Translations under genes and position numbers: made by a program
Shown here: in pieces, positions 1 through 7,674 of the stretch
Layout of the letters: each line of letters begins with the position of its first letter
Numbering within the stretch: the stretch's first letter is position 1
Assembly (NCBI GenBank): GCA_020851565.1
Contig: JADZCN010000067.1
Coordinates: 1-64,000 of the forward strand
Reading direction: 5' to 3'
Length of the DNA stretch: 64,000 bases
DNA from: Acidobacteriota bacterium
GTDB taxonomy: Bacteria > Acidobacteriota > Vicinamibacteria > Vicinamibacterales > UBA2999
Notes under the pieces: generated by a model
Seen by the model: only the letters and a program-made list of their open reading frames with translations
What the model was told of the DNA's origin: nothing
Database searches by the model: none

Positions 1-980
1 AGGCGGCGATGCGCTACGTGGGCGAGCAGGGCGTGACGACCGTGCACCAGATGGGATCGTGGGACGACCTCGAGGTGCTCGATCGGGCGAACAAGGCGGG
101 CCGGCTGAAGACGCGCGTCTACGCGGCCGTGCCGCTCAATACCTGGGAGCGCCTGGCCGAGGCCGTGAAGGCGAAGACCTACGGCCCCGAGGGGCGCGGC
201 GACCTGTGGCTGCGCGTGGGCGGCCTCAAGGGCTTCGTGGACGGCTCGCTCGGCTCGCATACGGCGGCCTTCCACGAACCGTTCACCGACGCGCCGAAGG
301 ATCGCGGCTTCTTCGTCAACACGCCTGAGGATCTCTACACGTGGATCTCAGGGGCCGACACGGCCGGCCTGCACGTGATGGTGCACGCCATCGGGGACCG
401 CGCCAACCAGACGCTGCTCGACATCTATGAGCGCGTCGCGAAGGAGCACGGCCCGCGCGACCGGCGCTTCCGCATCGAGCACGCGCAGCACCTCGCCCCG
501 GCCGACATCCCGCGCTTCGCCGCGCTCGGCGTCATCCCCAGCATGCAGCCCTACCACGCCATCGACGACGGGCGCTGGGCGGAGAACGTGATCGGCCCGG
601 ACCGCGCGCAGGGCACGTACGCGTTCAAGTCGCTCCTCGACGCAAAGGCGCCACTCGCCTTCGGCAGCGACTGGTTCGTCGCGCCGCCGACGCCGCTGGA
701 GGGCATCTACGCCGCGGTCACCCGGCGCACGCTGGACGACCGGAACCCGGACGGGTGGGTGCCGTCGCAGAAGGTCACGGTCGAAGAGGCGCTTGCCGCG
801 TACACGCGCGCGGGTGCGTACGCGTCGTTCGAGGAGAAGGAGAAGGGGGTCATTACTGCCGGGATGCTGGCGGACCTGGCGCTCATCGACCAGGACCTGC
901 GTACGATTCCGGCGCCCGAGATCAGGAACGCGAAGGTCGTGCGCACCATCGTGGGCGGCCGAACCGTCTTCGCTCGCTGA
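1..980 (+). CDS. YtcJ-like amidohydrolase, 3' part
   Basis: This is the C-terminal part of a metal-dependent amidohydrolase of the YtcJ (amidohydrolase 3) family. The reading frame is open to the left window edge, so the N-terminus lies outside. Visible family motifs are HVMVHAIGDRANQ (metal-binding His followed by GDRA), RIEHAQHL (second His of the metal site), MQPYHAIDD and AFGSDWFVAPPTP (catalytic Asp), followed by the closing beta-sandwich segment ending VVRTIVGGRTVF. Family members hydrolyse C-N bonds in amides, carbamates or cyclic ureas, and many are secreted; the substrate here cannot be read from the sequence. The gene ends 76 bp before the oxalyl-CoA synthetase start on the same strand. 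Confidence 0.85.
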   Translation, partial: AAMRYVGEQGVTTVHQMGSWDDLEVLDRANKAGRLKTRVYAAVPLNTWERLAEAVKAKTYGPEGRGDLWLRVGGLKGFVDGSLGSHTAAFHEPFTDAPKDRGFFVNTPEDLYTWISGADTAGLHVMVHAIGDRANQTLLDIYERVAKEHGPRDRRFRIEHAQHLAPADIPRFAALGVIPSMQPYHAIDDGRWAENVIGPDRAQGTYAFKSLLDAKAPLAFGSDWFVAPPTPLEGIYAAVTRRTLDDRNPDGWVPSQKVTVEEALAAYTRAGAYASFEEKEKGVITAGMLADLALIDQDLRTIPAPEIRNAKVVRTIVGGRTVFAR

Positions 981-1056
981 CGCACGCGGATCTTCCGTAA
1001 AGGTCCGCTTCGTGGCAGACTGGGCGCCCACTTTCCCGGGAAGGAACGCCGCCCCC

Positions 1057-2574
1057 ATGAGCGCCACCACGTCCGTGCCGACCACCCTGTCCGGCCTGCT
1101 GGAGCCGATTCCAGCCGACCGGACAGCCCTCGTCCAGCCCGACCTGAACGTCCGCCTCACCTACGGCGAGCTTCGCCGGCAGGTGCAGGACCTGGCCGAG
1201 GCGCTCGCGGCCGCCGGCATAAGGCGCGGTGACCGCGTGGGGATGGCCATTCCCAATGGCATCGCGACCGTGGTCTCGTTTCTCGCCGCTTCGGTCGCCG
1301 GCACCGCGGCGCCGCTCAACCCGGGCTACAAGGAAGACGAGTTCCGCTTCTACCTCGACGACACCAACGCGAAGGTACTGCTCCTGCCGCCTGAGGGGAT
1401 CGACGAGGCTCGGCAGGCGGCCGGATCGGTGCCCATCCTCACCGTGGACACCAGCCCCGAGGGGGTCGTCTCGCTTCGCGATGTCACCGGTCGCACGCCC
1501 GTCGCGGCGCCGGACACCCGCGACGTGGCACTCATCCTCCACACGAGCGGCAGCACCGGCAGGCCCAAGCGCGTGCCGCTCAGCCACGCGAACCTCACCA
1601 TCTCGGCGCAGAACGTCGCGCGCAGCTATGCGCTCACCCAGGATGACGTGTCGCTCTGCGTGATGCCGCTCTTCCACGTCCACGGCCTGGTCGCCTCCAC
1701 GCTGGCCACGCTCGCCACGGGCGGCACCGTGGTCGTGCCGGCGAAGTTCTCGCCCCTCTCGTTCTGGAGGGTCGCCCAGGAAGCCGGCGCCACGTGGTAC
1801 TCGGCAGTGCCCACCATCCACCAGCTGCTGCTGGCGCGGGTGAAGCCTGGCGAGCCGCCTCCGGCCGGCGCCGAGAAGCTGCGCTTCATCCGGTCGTGCA
1901 GCGCGTCGCTGCCGCCGCAGGTGATGCACGACCTCGAGGCGGCATTCGGCGCGCCGGTGCTCGAGGCGTACGGCATGACCGAGGCCGCGCATCAGATGGC
2001 ATCCAACCCGCTGCCGCCCGGCAAGCGCGTCCCCGGCTCGGTCGGGCCAGGCACCGACGTCCGGATCAGCATCCGCGACGACCAGGGCCGCGAGCTGCCC
2101 CCGGGCGATCGCGGCGAGGTGTGCATCCACGGGCCCAACGTCATCACGGGCTACGAGAACAACCCCGAGGCCAATGCGACGGCGTTCTTCGAGGGCGGCT
2201 GGTTCCGCACTGGCGATCAGGGCGTGCTCGACGAGCAGGGTTACCTCACGCTGGTGGGCCGGCTGAAGGAACTGATCAACCGCGGCGGCGAGAAGATCTC
2301 GCCGCGCGAGATCGACGAGGTGCTCCTCACCCACCCGGCGATCGCCGAGGCGGTGTGCTTCGGCGTGCCACACCAGACGTGGGGCGAGGAGGTGGCCGCG
2401 GCCGTGGTCCTGCGCGAGCCCGTCGCCGAGACCGAGCTGCATGCCTTCTGCAAGGAACGCCTCGCGGAGTTCAAGCGGCCCAAGCAGATCCACATCACCG
2501 AGGCCATCCCGCGGACGGCGACGGGCAAGATCCAGCGCCGCGTCGTCGCCCAGGCGTTCGCTCCGAAGGCCTGA
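1057..2574 (+). CDS. Oxalyl-CoA synthetase (AAE3/Pcs60-type acyl-CoA ligase)
   Basis: AMP-forming acyl-CoA synthetase of 505 aa. The P-loop motif LHTSGSTGRPKRVPLSH, the A5 motif LEAYGMTEAAHQM and the C-terminal PRTATGKIQRR lysine motif are intact. The stretch from SNPLPPGKRVPGSVG through HGPNVITGYENNPEAN and LVGRLKELINRGGEKISP follows plant AAE3 and yeast Pcs60, which make oxalyl-CoA from oxalate, more closely than coumarate or fatty-acid ligases. ATG 1057 has a GGAAGGAA Shine-Dalgarno 11 nt upstream; the open frame extends farther but that part overlaps the previous gene. The next two genes on the same strand (PanE-like reductase, OxlT-like carrier) fit an oxalate pathway. The specific substrate is inferred from memory of the family plus this context. 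Confidence 0.82.
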   Translation: MSATTSVPTTLSGLLEPIPADRTALVQPDLNVRLTYGELRRQVQDLAEALAAAGIRRGDRVGMAIPNGIATVVSFLAASVAGTAAPLNPGYKEDEFRFYLDDTNAKVLLLPPEGIDEARQAAGSVPILTVDTSPEGVVSLRDVTGRTPVAAPDTRDVALILHTSGSTGRPKRVPLSHANLTISAQNVARSYALTQDDVSLCVMPLFHVHGLVASTLATLATGGTVVVPAKFSPLSFWRVAQEAGATWYSAVPTIHQLLLARVKPGEPPPAGAEKLRFIRSCSASLPPQVMHDLEAAFGAPVLEAYGMTEAAHQMASNPLPPGKRVPGSVGPGTDVRISIRDDQGRELPPGDRGEVCIHGPNVITGYENNPEANATAFFEGGWFRTGDQGVLDEQGYLTLVGRLKELINRGGEKISPREIDEVLLTHPAIAEAVCFGVPHQTWGEEVAAAVVLREPVAETELHAFCKERLAEFKRPKQIHITEAIPRTATGKIQRRVVAQAFAPKA

Positions 2575-2583
2575 CACGCTCCG

Positions 2584-3576
2584 ATGCGCATCGTCATCGT
2601 CGGGGCCGGGGCGATTGGCGGGTACATCGGCGCGAAGCTCGCCAAAGCGGGTGCCGATGTCGTCCTGCACGCGCGCGGCCCGCACCTGCGGGCGATGCAG
2701 GAGCACGGGCTGCGTGTCATCAGCCCCGACGGCGACTTCACGGTGCAGCCTGCCGTCTCGGGCGACCTCGCGGCCGTCGGTCCGTGTGACGTCGTGTTCC
2801 TCGGCGTCAAGGCACACAGCCTCACGGCGCTCGCGCCCACGCTGCACCCGCTGCTCGGGCCCGACACCGTCGTCGTGAGCACACAAAACGGCATCCCGTG
2901 GTGGTACTTCCAGGGATGCGGCGGCGAGTTCGAGGGGCTGAGCCTCGACCGCGTGGATCCCGGTGGCGTGATCGCCGCGCACATCGAGGCCCGTCGCGTG
3001 GTCGGCTCCCTCGCCTATTTCGCGACCGACATCGTCGAGCCGGGCGTCATCCGCCACACCGAGGGCAACCGGATCAGCTTCGGCGAGCCGGACGGCAGCA
3101 AGTCCGAGCGTGCCAGGCGCATCGCCGAGGCGCTGATTGCCGCGGGCTTCCGCTGCCCGGTGACCCCGCGCTTTCGCCACGAGATCTGGGTGAAGCTTCT
3201 CGGCAACGTCGCGTTCAACCCGATCAGTGCACTCACGCGCGGCACGCTCGAGGAGCTGGCGCGGCACGCCGACGTGTCGCGCCTGGTACGGGAGCTGATG
3301 GTCGAGACCGAGGCGGTGGCGGCAAGGCTGGGCATCGAGCTGCCCATCTCGATCGAGCAGCGGATGGCGGGCGCCGAGAAGGTCGGCGCGCACAAGACCT
3401 CCATGCTGCAGGATCTCGAGGCCGGGCGGCCGATGGAGCTCGAAGCCGTGGTGGGAGCCGTGGTGGAGCTGGGCGAGCGCATGGGCCTGCCGATGACGGC
3501 CACGCGCGCCGTGTACGCCTGCGCGAAGCTGCTGGACGAACACAGCCGGGGACACAACCGGGGCCAGGCACGATAG
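2584..3576 (+). CDS. PanE/ApbA-family reductase, likely oxalyl-CoA reductase
   Basis: NADPH-dependent 2-oxoacid reductase fold of 330 aa. It has an N-terminal Rossmann motif VIVGAGAIGGYIGAKL (residues about 4-19) and the typical C-terminal helical domain with KLLGNVAFNPISALT and HKTSMLQDLEAGRPMELEA. By homology alone it would be called 2-dehydropantoate 2-reductase. It starts only 9 bp after the oxalyl-CoA synthetase stop and 23 bp before the OxlT-like carrier. In Methylobacterium extorquens a PanE paralogue (PanE2) was reported to reduce oxalyl-CoA to glyoxylate, and the context here argues for that role rather than pantothenate synthesis. No other pantothenate gene is in view. Family is certain; substrate is inference. 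Confidence 0.85.
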   Translation: MRIVIVGAGAIGGYIGAKLAKAGADVVLHARGPHLRAMQEHGLRVISPDGDFTVQPAVSGDLAAVGPCDVVFLGVKAHSLTALAPTLHPLLGPDTVVVSTQNGIPWWYFQGCGGEFEGLSLDRVDPGGVIAAHIEARRVVGSLAYFATDIVEPGVIRHTEGNRISFGEPDGSKSERARRIAEALIAAGFRCPVTPRFRHEIWVKLLGNVAFNPISALTRGTLEELARHADVSRLVRELMVETEAVAARLGIELPISIEQRMAGAEKVGAHKTSMLQDLEAGRPMELEAVVGAVVELGERMGLPMTATRAVYACAKLLDEHSRGHNRGQAR

Positions 3577-3599
3577 GGGCGTTTCCGAGGGAGGCGAAG

Positions 3600-4841
3600 G
3601 TGAAGATCCACAACCGGTGGTTCCAGCTCGTGGCGTCGCTGATCGCGATGATCATGATTGCCAACCTCCAATACGCCTGGACGCTCTTCGTCCAGCCGCT
3701 GCAGGCCGGCACGGGCTGGCGGCTGTCGGACATCCAGTTCGCCTTCACGCTGTTCATCCTGTTCCAGACCTGGGTGCAACCACTCGACGGGTGGCTCATC
3801 GATCGCCTTGGACCGCGCGGGTTCATCAGCGCCGCCGGCCTGCTCTGCGGGCTCGGGTGGGCCGGCATGGGCTACGCCACGTCGCTGCCCATGCTCTACC
3901 TGCTCTACTGCCTCGCGGGCGTTGGCGCCGCCTTCGTCTACAGCGGATCCATCGGGTCGGCGCTGAAGTGGTTCAAGGATCGCCGCGGCCTGGCTTCGGG
4001 CATCATGGCCGCCGGCTTCGGCGGGGGCACGGCCCTGTTCATCCCCGTCATCCAGTGGATCATCGGCACCAGCGGCTATCAGTCGGCCTTCATCGCCACC
4101 GGCCTCTTCCAGGGCCTCGTCATCCTCATCGTGGCGCAGTTCCTGCGGCACCCGCCGAAGGTCGCGGTCTCGCCGCAGGCGGCCGCAACCCCTGTACAGT
4201 CCGTCGGCCGCCGGCATTTCACCACGCTCGAGATGCTGCGAACGCCCCAGTTCTATTTCATGTACGTGATGTTCGTGCTGATGGCCACCGGCGGCCTGCT
4301 GGTCACCGCCAACGCGGGGCCCATGTCCCGGTCGTGGGGCCTGACCGCCGCAGCCCTCACGCTGGCCGCAACCCTCAGCCCGCTGGCCAACGGCGCCAGC
4401 CGCATCTTCTGGGGCTGGGCCTCGGATCGCCTCGGCCGCGAGAACACGATGATCCTCACGTTCCTGGCTCAGGCGGTCTGCCTGTTCCTCGTCGTCGCGG
4501 TCGGGTCGCGCTCCGCGGGATGGTTCGCCTTCACGCTGGTGCTCGTCTACTTCACCTGGGGACAGATCTACTCGCTCTTCCCCGCCACCTGCGGCGACTA
4601 CTTCGGCAGCCAGCACGCCACGTCGAACTACGCGGTGCTGTACACGGCCAAGGGCGTGGCGTCCATCCTGGGCGGGTGGATCGGGGCCATGCTCTACGAG
4701 CAATCCGGCAGCTGGACGATGGGCTTCTACGGCAGCGCGGTGATGGCGCTCGTCGCCGCCGCCATGGCCATGGGCCTGCGCGCCTCCACCGCGCCAAGCC
4801 GCGTGGTCGTGGGGGCGCCGGCCGGCGCGGAACGCGGCTGA
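3600..4841 (+). CDS. oxlT: OxlT-like oxalate/formate MFS carrier
   Basis: Major-facilitator protein of 413 aa with 12 predicted hydrophobic segments. The N-terminal half follows the oxalate/formate antiporter family: ANLQYAWTLFVQPL, a GWLIDRLGPR loop between helices 2 and 3, YSGSIGSALKWFKDRRG and IMAAGFGGGTALF. The second half repeats the MFS loop as FWGWASDRLGRENTM. The GTG at 3600 is preceded by GAGGGAGG; the frame is open well upstream but overlaps the reductase. In Oxalobacter OxlT exchanges oxalate for formate. Here, next to an oxalate-CoA ligase, it is probably the oxalate importer. It is the last gene of the three-gene unit, followed by a G-rich tandem repeat. Confidence 0.85.
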   Translation: MKIHNRWFQLVASLIAMIMIANLQYAWTLFVQPLQAGTGWRLSDIQFAFTLFILFQTWVQPLDGWLIDRLGPRGFISAAGLLCGLGWAGMGYATSLPMLYLLYCLAGVGAAFVYSGSIGSALKWFKDRRGLASGIMAAGFGGGTALFIPVIQWIIGTSGYQSAFIATGLFQGLVILIVAQFLRHPPKVAVSPQAAATPVQSVGRRHFTTLEMLRTPQFYFMYVMFVLMATGGLLVTANAGPMSRSWGLTAAALTLAATLSPLANGASRIFWGWASDRLGRENTMILTFLAQAVCLFLVVAVGSRSAGWFAFTLVLVYFTWGQIYSLFPATCGDYFGSQHATSNYAVLYTAKGVASILGGWIGAMLYEQSGSWTMGFYGSAVMALVAAAMAMGLRASTAPSRVVVGAPAGAERG

Positions 4842-4872
4842 CGGAGAACCTGGACTGGGCCAGGGGTAGGCA

Positions 4873-5005
4873 GGGATCGGGGATCGGGGATCGGGGATCG
4901 GGGATCAGGGATCAGGGATCAGGGATCAGGGATCAGGGATCAGGGATCAGGGATCAGGGGGCAGGGGGCAGGGGGCAGGGATCAGGGATCAGGGATCCCT
5001 GATCA
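4873..5005 (+). repeat. G-rich 7-bp tandem array (ATCRGGG) ending in a palindrome
   Basis: Immediately downstream of oxlT the sequence becomes four ATCGGGG units, then about eight ATCAGGG units, three GGGGGCA units and two or three more ATCAGGG units. The array closes with a perfect 18-bp palindrome at 4987-5004 (GATCAGGGATCCCTGATC), in effect one unit in inverted orientation. The G-rich strand is the oxlT sense strand. The array separates convergent genes (oxlT and the YwiC-like gene). No spacers are present, so it is not CRISPR. Confidence 0.95.
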
Positions 5006-5022
5006 GGCGAGGTGGAGGTTCC

Positions 5023-5793
5023 TCACGCCAGTCGCCAGGCCAGGCCAATCGCCATTGCGGCCACGAGCCCCGTGACGAGCTCGCGGACGCCGATGCGCAT
5101 CGCGGTCACGGCCGGTGCACCCGGGCGCAGGTCCCAGGCGGCGCGCAGTGCCAGCAGCACGGCGATCACGGCCACGCCCCACGGCATCAGGCCCACCAGC
5201 CCAACCCCCGTGGCGGCCGCAAGCGCGAGGGCGTGAGAGGCCGCGACGCCGAGGGTGCGCGGCGCCTCGCCGTGCAGACGCTGCACCCGCTCGCGGACGG
5301 TGACGATGGCAGGGACCACGCGCACGAGCGCTGACGCCCAGAGGGAAAGCGCAAGTGGCCACCCGAGACCGACGGCTATGCCTGCCGCGCAGGCAACACC
5401 CGCGAGCGCGGTTGCGCCCGCGATCTCGGGCGTCAGGCGCCGGCTTTCTCCCCGGCTGTCGTACCACAGTGTCACCAGCCCGAGCGGCGCGAGCGGGGCG
5501 GCGACTGCCCAGAAGGCATGCGCTGCAGCGAAGAAGGCGCCCGCGACCGCAAGGCCACCGGCGAGCAGGTAGCCGAGGGCGATCGCCCACGCCACGCGCG
5601 TCCGCGGCACGTGCCGCCGCCGCAGCGTATCCTCGATGGCGACCTTGAGCGGCTGCCTGGATAGAAACAGCGCGACGGCCGCAAGCGAGAGCAGCAGCGT
5701 CGCCGCCGAGGGCACCGCCACCAGGGCAATGACGATGGGCTCGAACAGAAAGCCCCAGCCGCCGTGCTCCACGGGCATCAGCAGCGGCCGCAA
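5023..5793 (-). CDS. YwiC-like integral membrane protein
   Basis: Polytopic membrane protein of about 256 aa with the diagnostic N-terminal EHGGWGFLFEPIVIALV of the YwiC-like family and further hydrophobic segments to the C-terminus. The family's function is not established. A TTG at 5793 sits 5 nt after a GAAGG Shine-Dalgarno; an ATG at 5778 in the same frame has no ribosome site, so TTG is preferred although less common. The GAAGG lies inside a 15-bp repeat unit that also supplies the ribosome site of the upstream gene. It follows the AbgB-like gene by 20 bp and is probably cotranscribed with it. Confidence 0.75.
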   Translation of the reverse strand: MRPLLMPVEHGGWGFLFEPIVIALVAVPSAATLLLSLAAVALFLSRQPLKVAIEDTLRRRHVPRTRVAWAIALGYLLAGGLAVAGAFFAAAHAFWAVAAPLAPLGLVTLWYDSRGESRRLTPEIAGATALAGVACAAGIAVGLGWPLALSLWASALVRVVPAIVTVRERVQRLHGEAPRTLGVAASHALALAAATGVGLVGLMPWGVAVIAVLLALRAAWDLRPGAPAVTAMRIGVRELVTGLVAAMAIGLAWRLA

Positions 5794-5795
5794 CC

Positions 5796-5825
5796 GAACC
5801 TTCGTGCCTTGAACTATCGTGCTTC
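5796..5825 (-). repeat. 15-bp repeat, two units over the abgB-like stop codon
   Basis: Two tandem units, GAACCTTCGTGCCTT (5796-5810) and GAACTATCGTGCTTC (5811-5825) on the plus strand. On the minus strand each reads as a purine-rich leader and the first carries GAAGG, the ribosome site for the YwiC-like gene. The stop codon of the M20 amidohydrolase lies inside the second unit. The same unit recurs at 7512-7564 beside that gene's start. Confidence 0.8.
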
Positions 5826-7508
5826 CCCCGTGCGAACCTCCGGGTACGTATACCCGAACATGTCCTTCATCTGGTCGAGGTAGGTCTTGTACTTCGTCGC
5901 GTCGAAATAGTACTTCCGCATCTCGGGCCGGTACCGATCCATCGTCGCCTTGTTCATCCAGATGGCCGGCTGGTCGCTCTCGCGGATGAACGGCGTGTAC
6001 TTGCGCTGCTTCAGCTGCACGTTCTCGAAGTAGTCGCGGGCCTGTTTCAGCAGCTCGGGGCGCAGCACCAGGTCGAGCGCCGTGAGCGCCTGCACGCGCG
6101 CGCCCGCGTTGATGCCCTTGTGTGCGATGGGCGTGGCCATCGGGATGGCGTTCGCCCAGTTGTGGCCCGGCCCCGCCTGGAAATTGGCCGGATAGCTGAG
6201 CGAGACGGTCGGCACGTTCCAGGTGACGTCGCCGATGTCGTCCGACGGCCCGCCGAACTTCTCCTCGTCCGGGATGCGCTCGCGCCCGCGGAGCGGGCCG
6301 ATGGGGCCGGTGGCCAGTCCAATCTCGGGCACCTTCATCACGCGCTGCGTGGCCTTCGCGAGCGCGACGTCCGCCTCGCTCCACTGCGGCAGGCCCACGT
6401 GCTGGATGTTCGCGTACATCGTCTCGGCGAGCGTGCGATTGGTGTGCCGCGGCCACGCGGTGCCCAGCACGCGCGACGACCACTTGGTGTTGGTCATCAG
6501 CGCCGCGCCCTGCGCCATCTTGTCGCCGATGTCCCACATGTTCTTCACCGAGTCGTAGTCGGTCTCGCGGAAGTAGTACCAGACGCCGGCGTTCCGCGGC
6601 ACGACGTTGGGCTGGTCGCCGCCGTTGGTGACGACGTAGTGGGTGCGCTGCGAGAGGCGCAGGTGCTCGCGGCGGTAGTTCCAGCCCAGGTTCATCAGCT
6701 CCACCGCGTCGAGCGCCGAGCGGCCGCGCCACGGCGCGCCCGCGCTGTGTGCCGTCTCGCCCTCGAAGGTGTATTCCACCGACACGAGGCCGCTGCCGCC
6801 CCCGTCGCCCCAGCTCGTGGAGAGGTTCGAACCCACGTGGTTGTAGAGCACGGCGTCCACGTCCTTGAAGAGCCCGGCACGGACGAAGTAGGCCTTGGTG
6901 CCCAGCAGCTCCTCGGCCACGCCGGGCCAGATCATCAGCGTGCCCGGCAGCTTCTCGCGCTCCATGATGCGCTTCACGGCAATGGCGGCCACGATGTTGA
7001 GCGGCGTGCCGGAGTTGTGCCCCTCGCCGTGGCCGGGCGCGCCGTCGACCAGTGGATCGTGATACGCAACCCCGGGCTTCTGCGACCCTTGCGGGATGCC
7101 ATCGATGTCTGAGCCGAAGGCGATGACCGGCTTGCCGCTTCCCCACTTCGCGACCCACGCGGTGGGAATGCCGGCCACGCCGTCTTCCACGGTGAACCCG
7201 TTCTCACGGAGGACCTTGCCCAGGTACTTCTGTGTCTCGAACTCCTGGAAGCCGATCTCCCCGAAGCTGAAGACCATGTCGTTCATCTGCTGGCCGAGGT
7301 CATACATGGCCGGCGACGAGACGTCGGCGTCGAGGAGCGCCTTGAGGTTCGCGACGCGAGGATCCGCGGCGGCAGGGGCTGAAGCCCCGGCGCTCGGTTG
7401 CTGCAAGCCGACGTTCGGTTCCTGCAGGCCGGCGCTCGGCCCGCCGCGCGCGTGCGGCAGCCCCACCAGTGCCCCGACCATGAGTGCCGCAAGCGCTGCT
7501 CGTCTCAC
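5814..7508 (-). CDS. AbgB-like M20 amidohydrolase, secreted
   Basis: M20D-type metallo-amidohydrolase of 564 aa resembling AbgB (p-aminobenzoyl-glutamate hydrolase subunit B) and related peptidases. After a signal peptide (residues 1 to about 22) come AFGSDIDGIPQGSQ, GHGEGHNSGTPLN (metal ligands), PGVAEELLGTKAYFV (catalytic Glu pair region), the dimerization domain beginning YTFEGETAHSAGAPWRGRSA, and AGPGHNWANAIP near the end. GTG 7508 has GGAGG 7 nt upstream; the upstream open frame is repeat-derived and not counted. A low-complexity segment after the signal peptide contains a hairpin-coded insertion. The likely substrate is an N-acyl amino acid or aminobenzoyl-glutamate-like amide, probably in the periplasm. 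Confidence 0.85.
   Translation of the reverse strand: MRRAALAALMVGALVGLPHARGGPSAGLQEPNVGLQQPSAGASAPAAADPRVANLKALLDADVSSPAMYDLGQQMNDMVFSFGEIGFQEFETQKYLGKVLRENGFTVEDGVAGIPTAWVAKWGSGKPVIAFGSDIDGIPQGSQKPGVAYHDPLVDGAPGHGEGHNSGTPLNIVAAIAVKRIMEREKLPGTLMIWPGVAEELLGTKAYFVRAGLFKDVDAVLYNHVGSNLSTSWGDGGGSGLVSVEYTFEGETAHSAGAPWRGRSALDAVELMNLGWNYRREHLRLSQRTHYVVTNGGDQPNVVPRNAGVWYYFRETDYDSVKNMWDIGDKMAQGAALMTNTKWSSRVLGTAWPRHTNRTLAETMYANIQHVGLPQWSEADVALAKATQRVMKVPEIGLATGPIGPLRGRERIPDEEKFGGPSDDIGDVTWNVPTVSLSYPANFQAGPGHNWANAIPMATPIAHKGINAGARVQALTALDLVLRPELLKQARDYFENVQLKQRKYTPFIRESDQPAIWMNKATMDRYRPEMRKYYFDATKYKTYLDQMKDMFGYTYPEVRTGEAR
7375..7388. repeat. Intragenic GGGGCTGAAGCCCC hairpin, copy 1
   Basis: A 6-bp stem with a GA loop inside the linker after the signal peptide of the AbgB-like gene. 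Its right-hand context CGGCGCTC is shared with a second, longer copy at 8709-8730 inside the histidine kinase gene. Confidence 0.7.
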
Positions 7509-7511
7509 GAG

Positions 7512-7564
7512 GAACCTCCGTGCCTTGAACCCGTCGTGCGTCGAACCATCGTGCGTCGAACCCG
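7512..7564 (-). repeat. 15-bp repeat, three units upstream of the abgB-like start
   Basis: Units GAACCTCCGTGCCTT (7512-7526), GAACCCGTCGTGCGTC (7527-7542) and GAACCATCGTGCGTC (7543-7557), followed by a partial GAACCCG. The first differs by one base from the unit at 5796-5810. On the minus strand it provides the GGAGG ribosome site of the AbgB-like gene. Confidence 0.8.
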
Positions 7565-7568
7565 CGGG

Positions 7569-7574
7569 ATTATA
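7569..7574 (-). promoter_or_regulatory. -10 box (TATAAT) for the abgB-like gene
   Basis: A perfect TATAAT on the minus strand, about 60 nt upstream of the GTG start. No convincing -35 hexamer is visible at 16-18 bp. The transcript leader would consist mostly of the 15-bp repeat units. Confidence 0.45.
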
Positions 7575-7674
7575 CCCCCCACCCATCGGCTATTCGCGAC
7601 CACTGGCCGGCCAGCGCGAGCCACCTGTGGTTCGTCTCCGAGCGTGACTGCCCCGTCGTGACTAAAATCGTGAT

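Noticed and set aside
922-3555. An 877-codon minus-strand open frame opposite the oxalate genes
   Set aside because: GC-rich codon use leaves antisense frames open. The plus-strand frames carry clear enzyme motifs and ribosome sites, while this one has none.
4873-5005. Possible CRISPR array
   Set aside because: Units are 7 bp with no spacers and no cas genes nearby. It is a simple tandem repeat.
5796-7564. The 15-bp repeats flanking the abgB-like gene as ends of a mobile element
   Set aside because: There is no transposase or target-site duplication, the gene looks native in composition, and the units are tandem and serve as ribosome sites.
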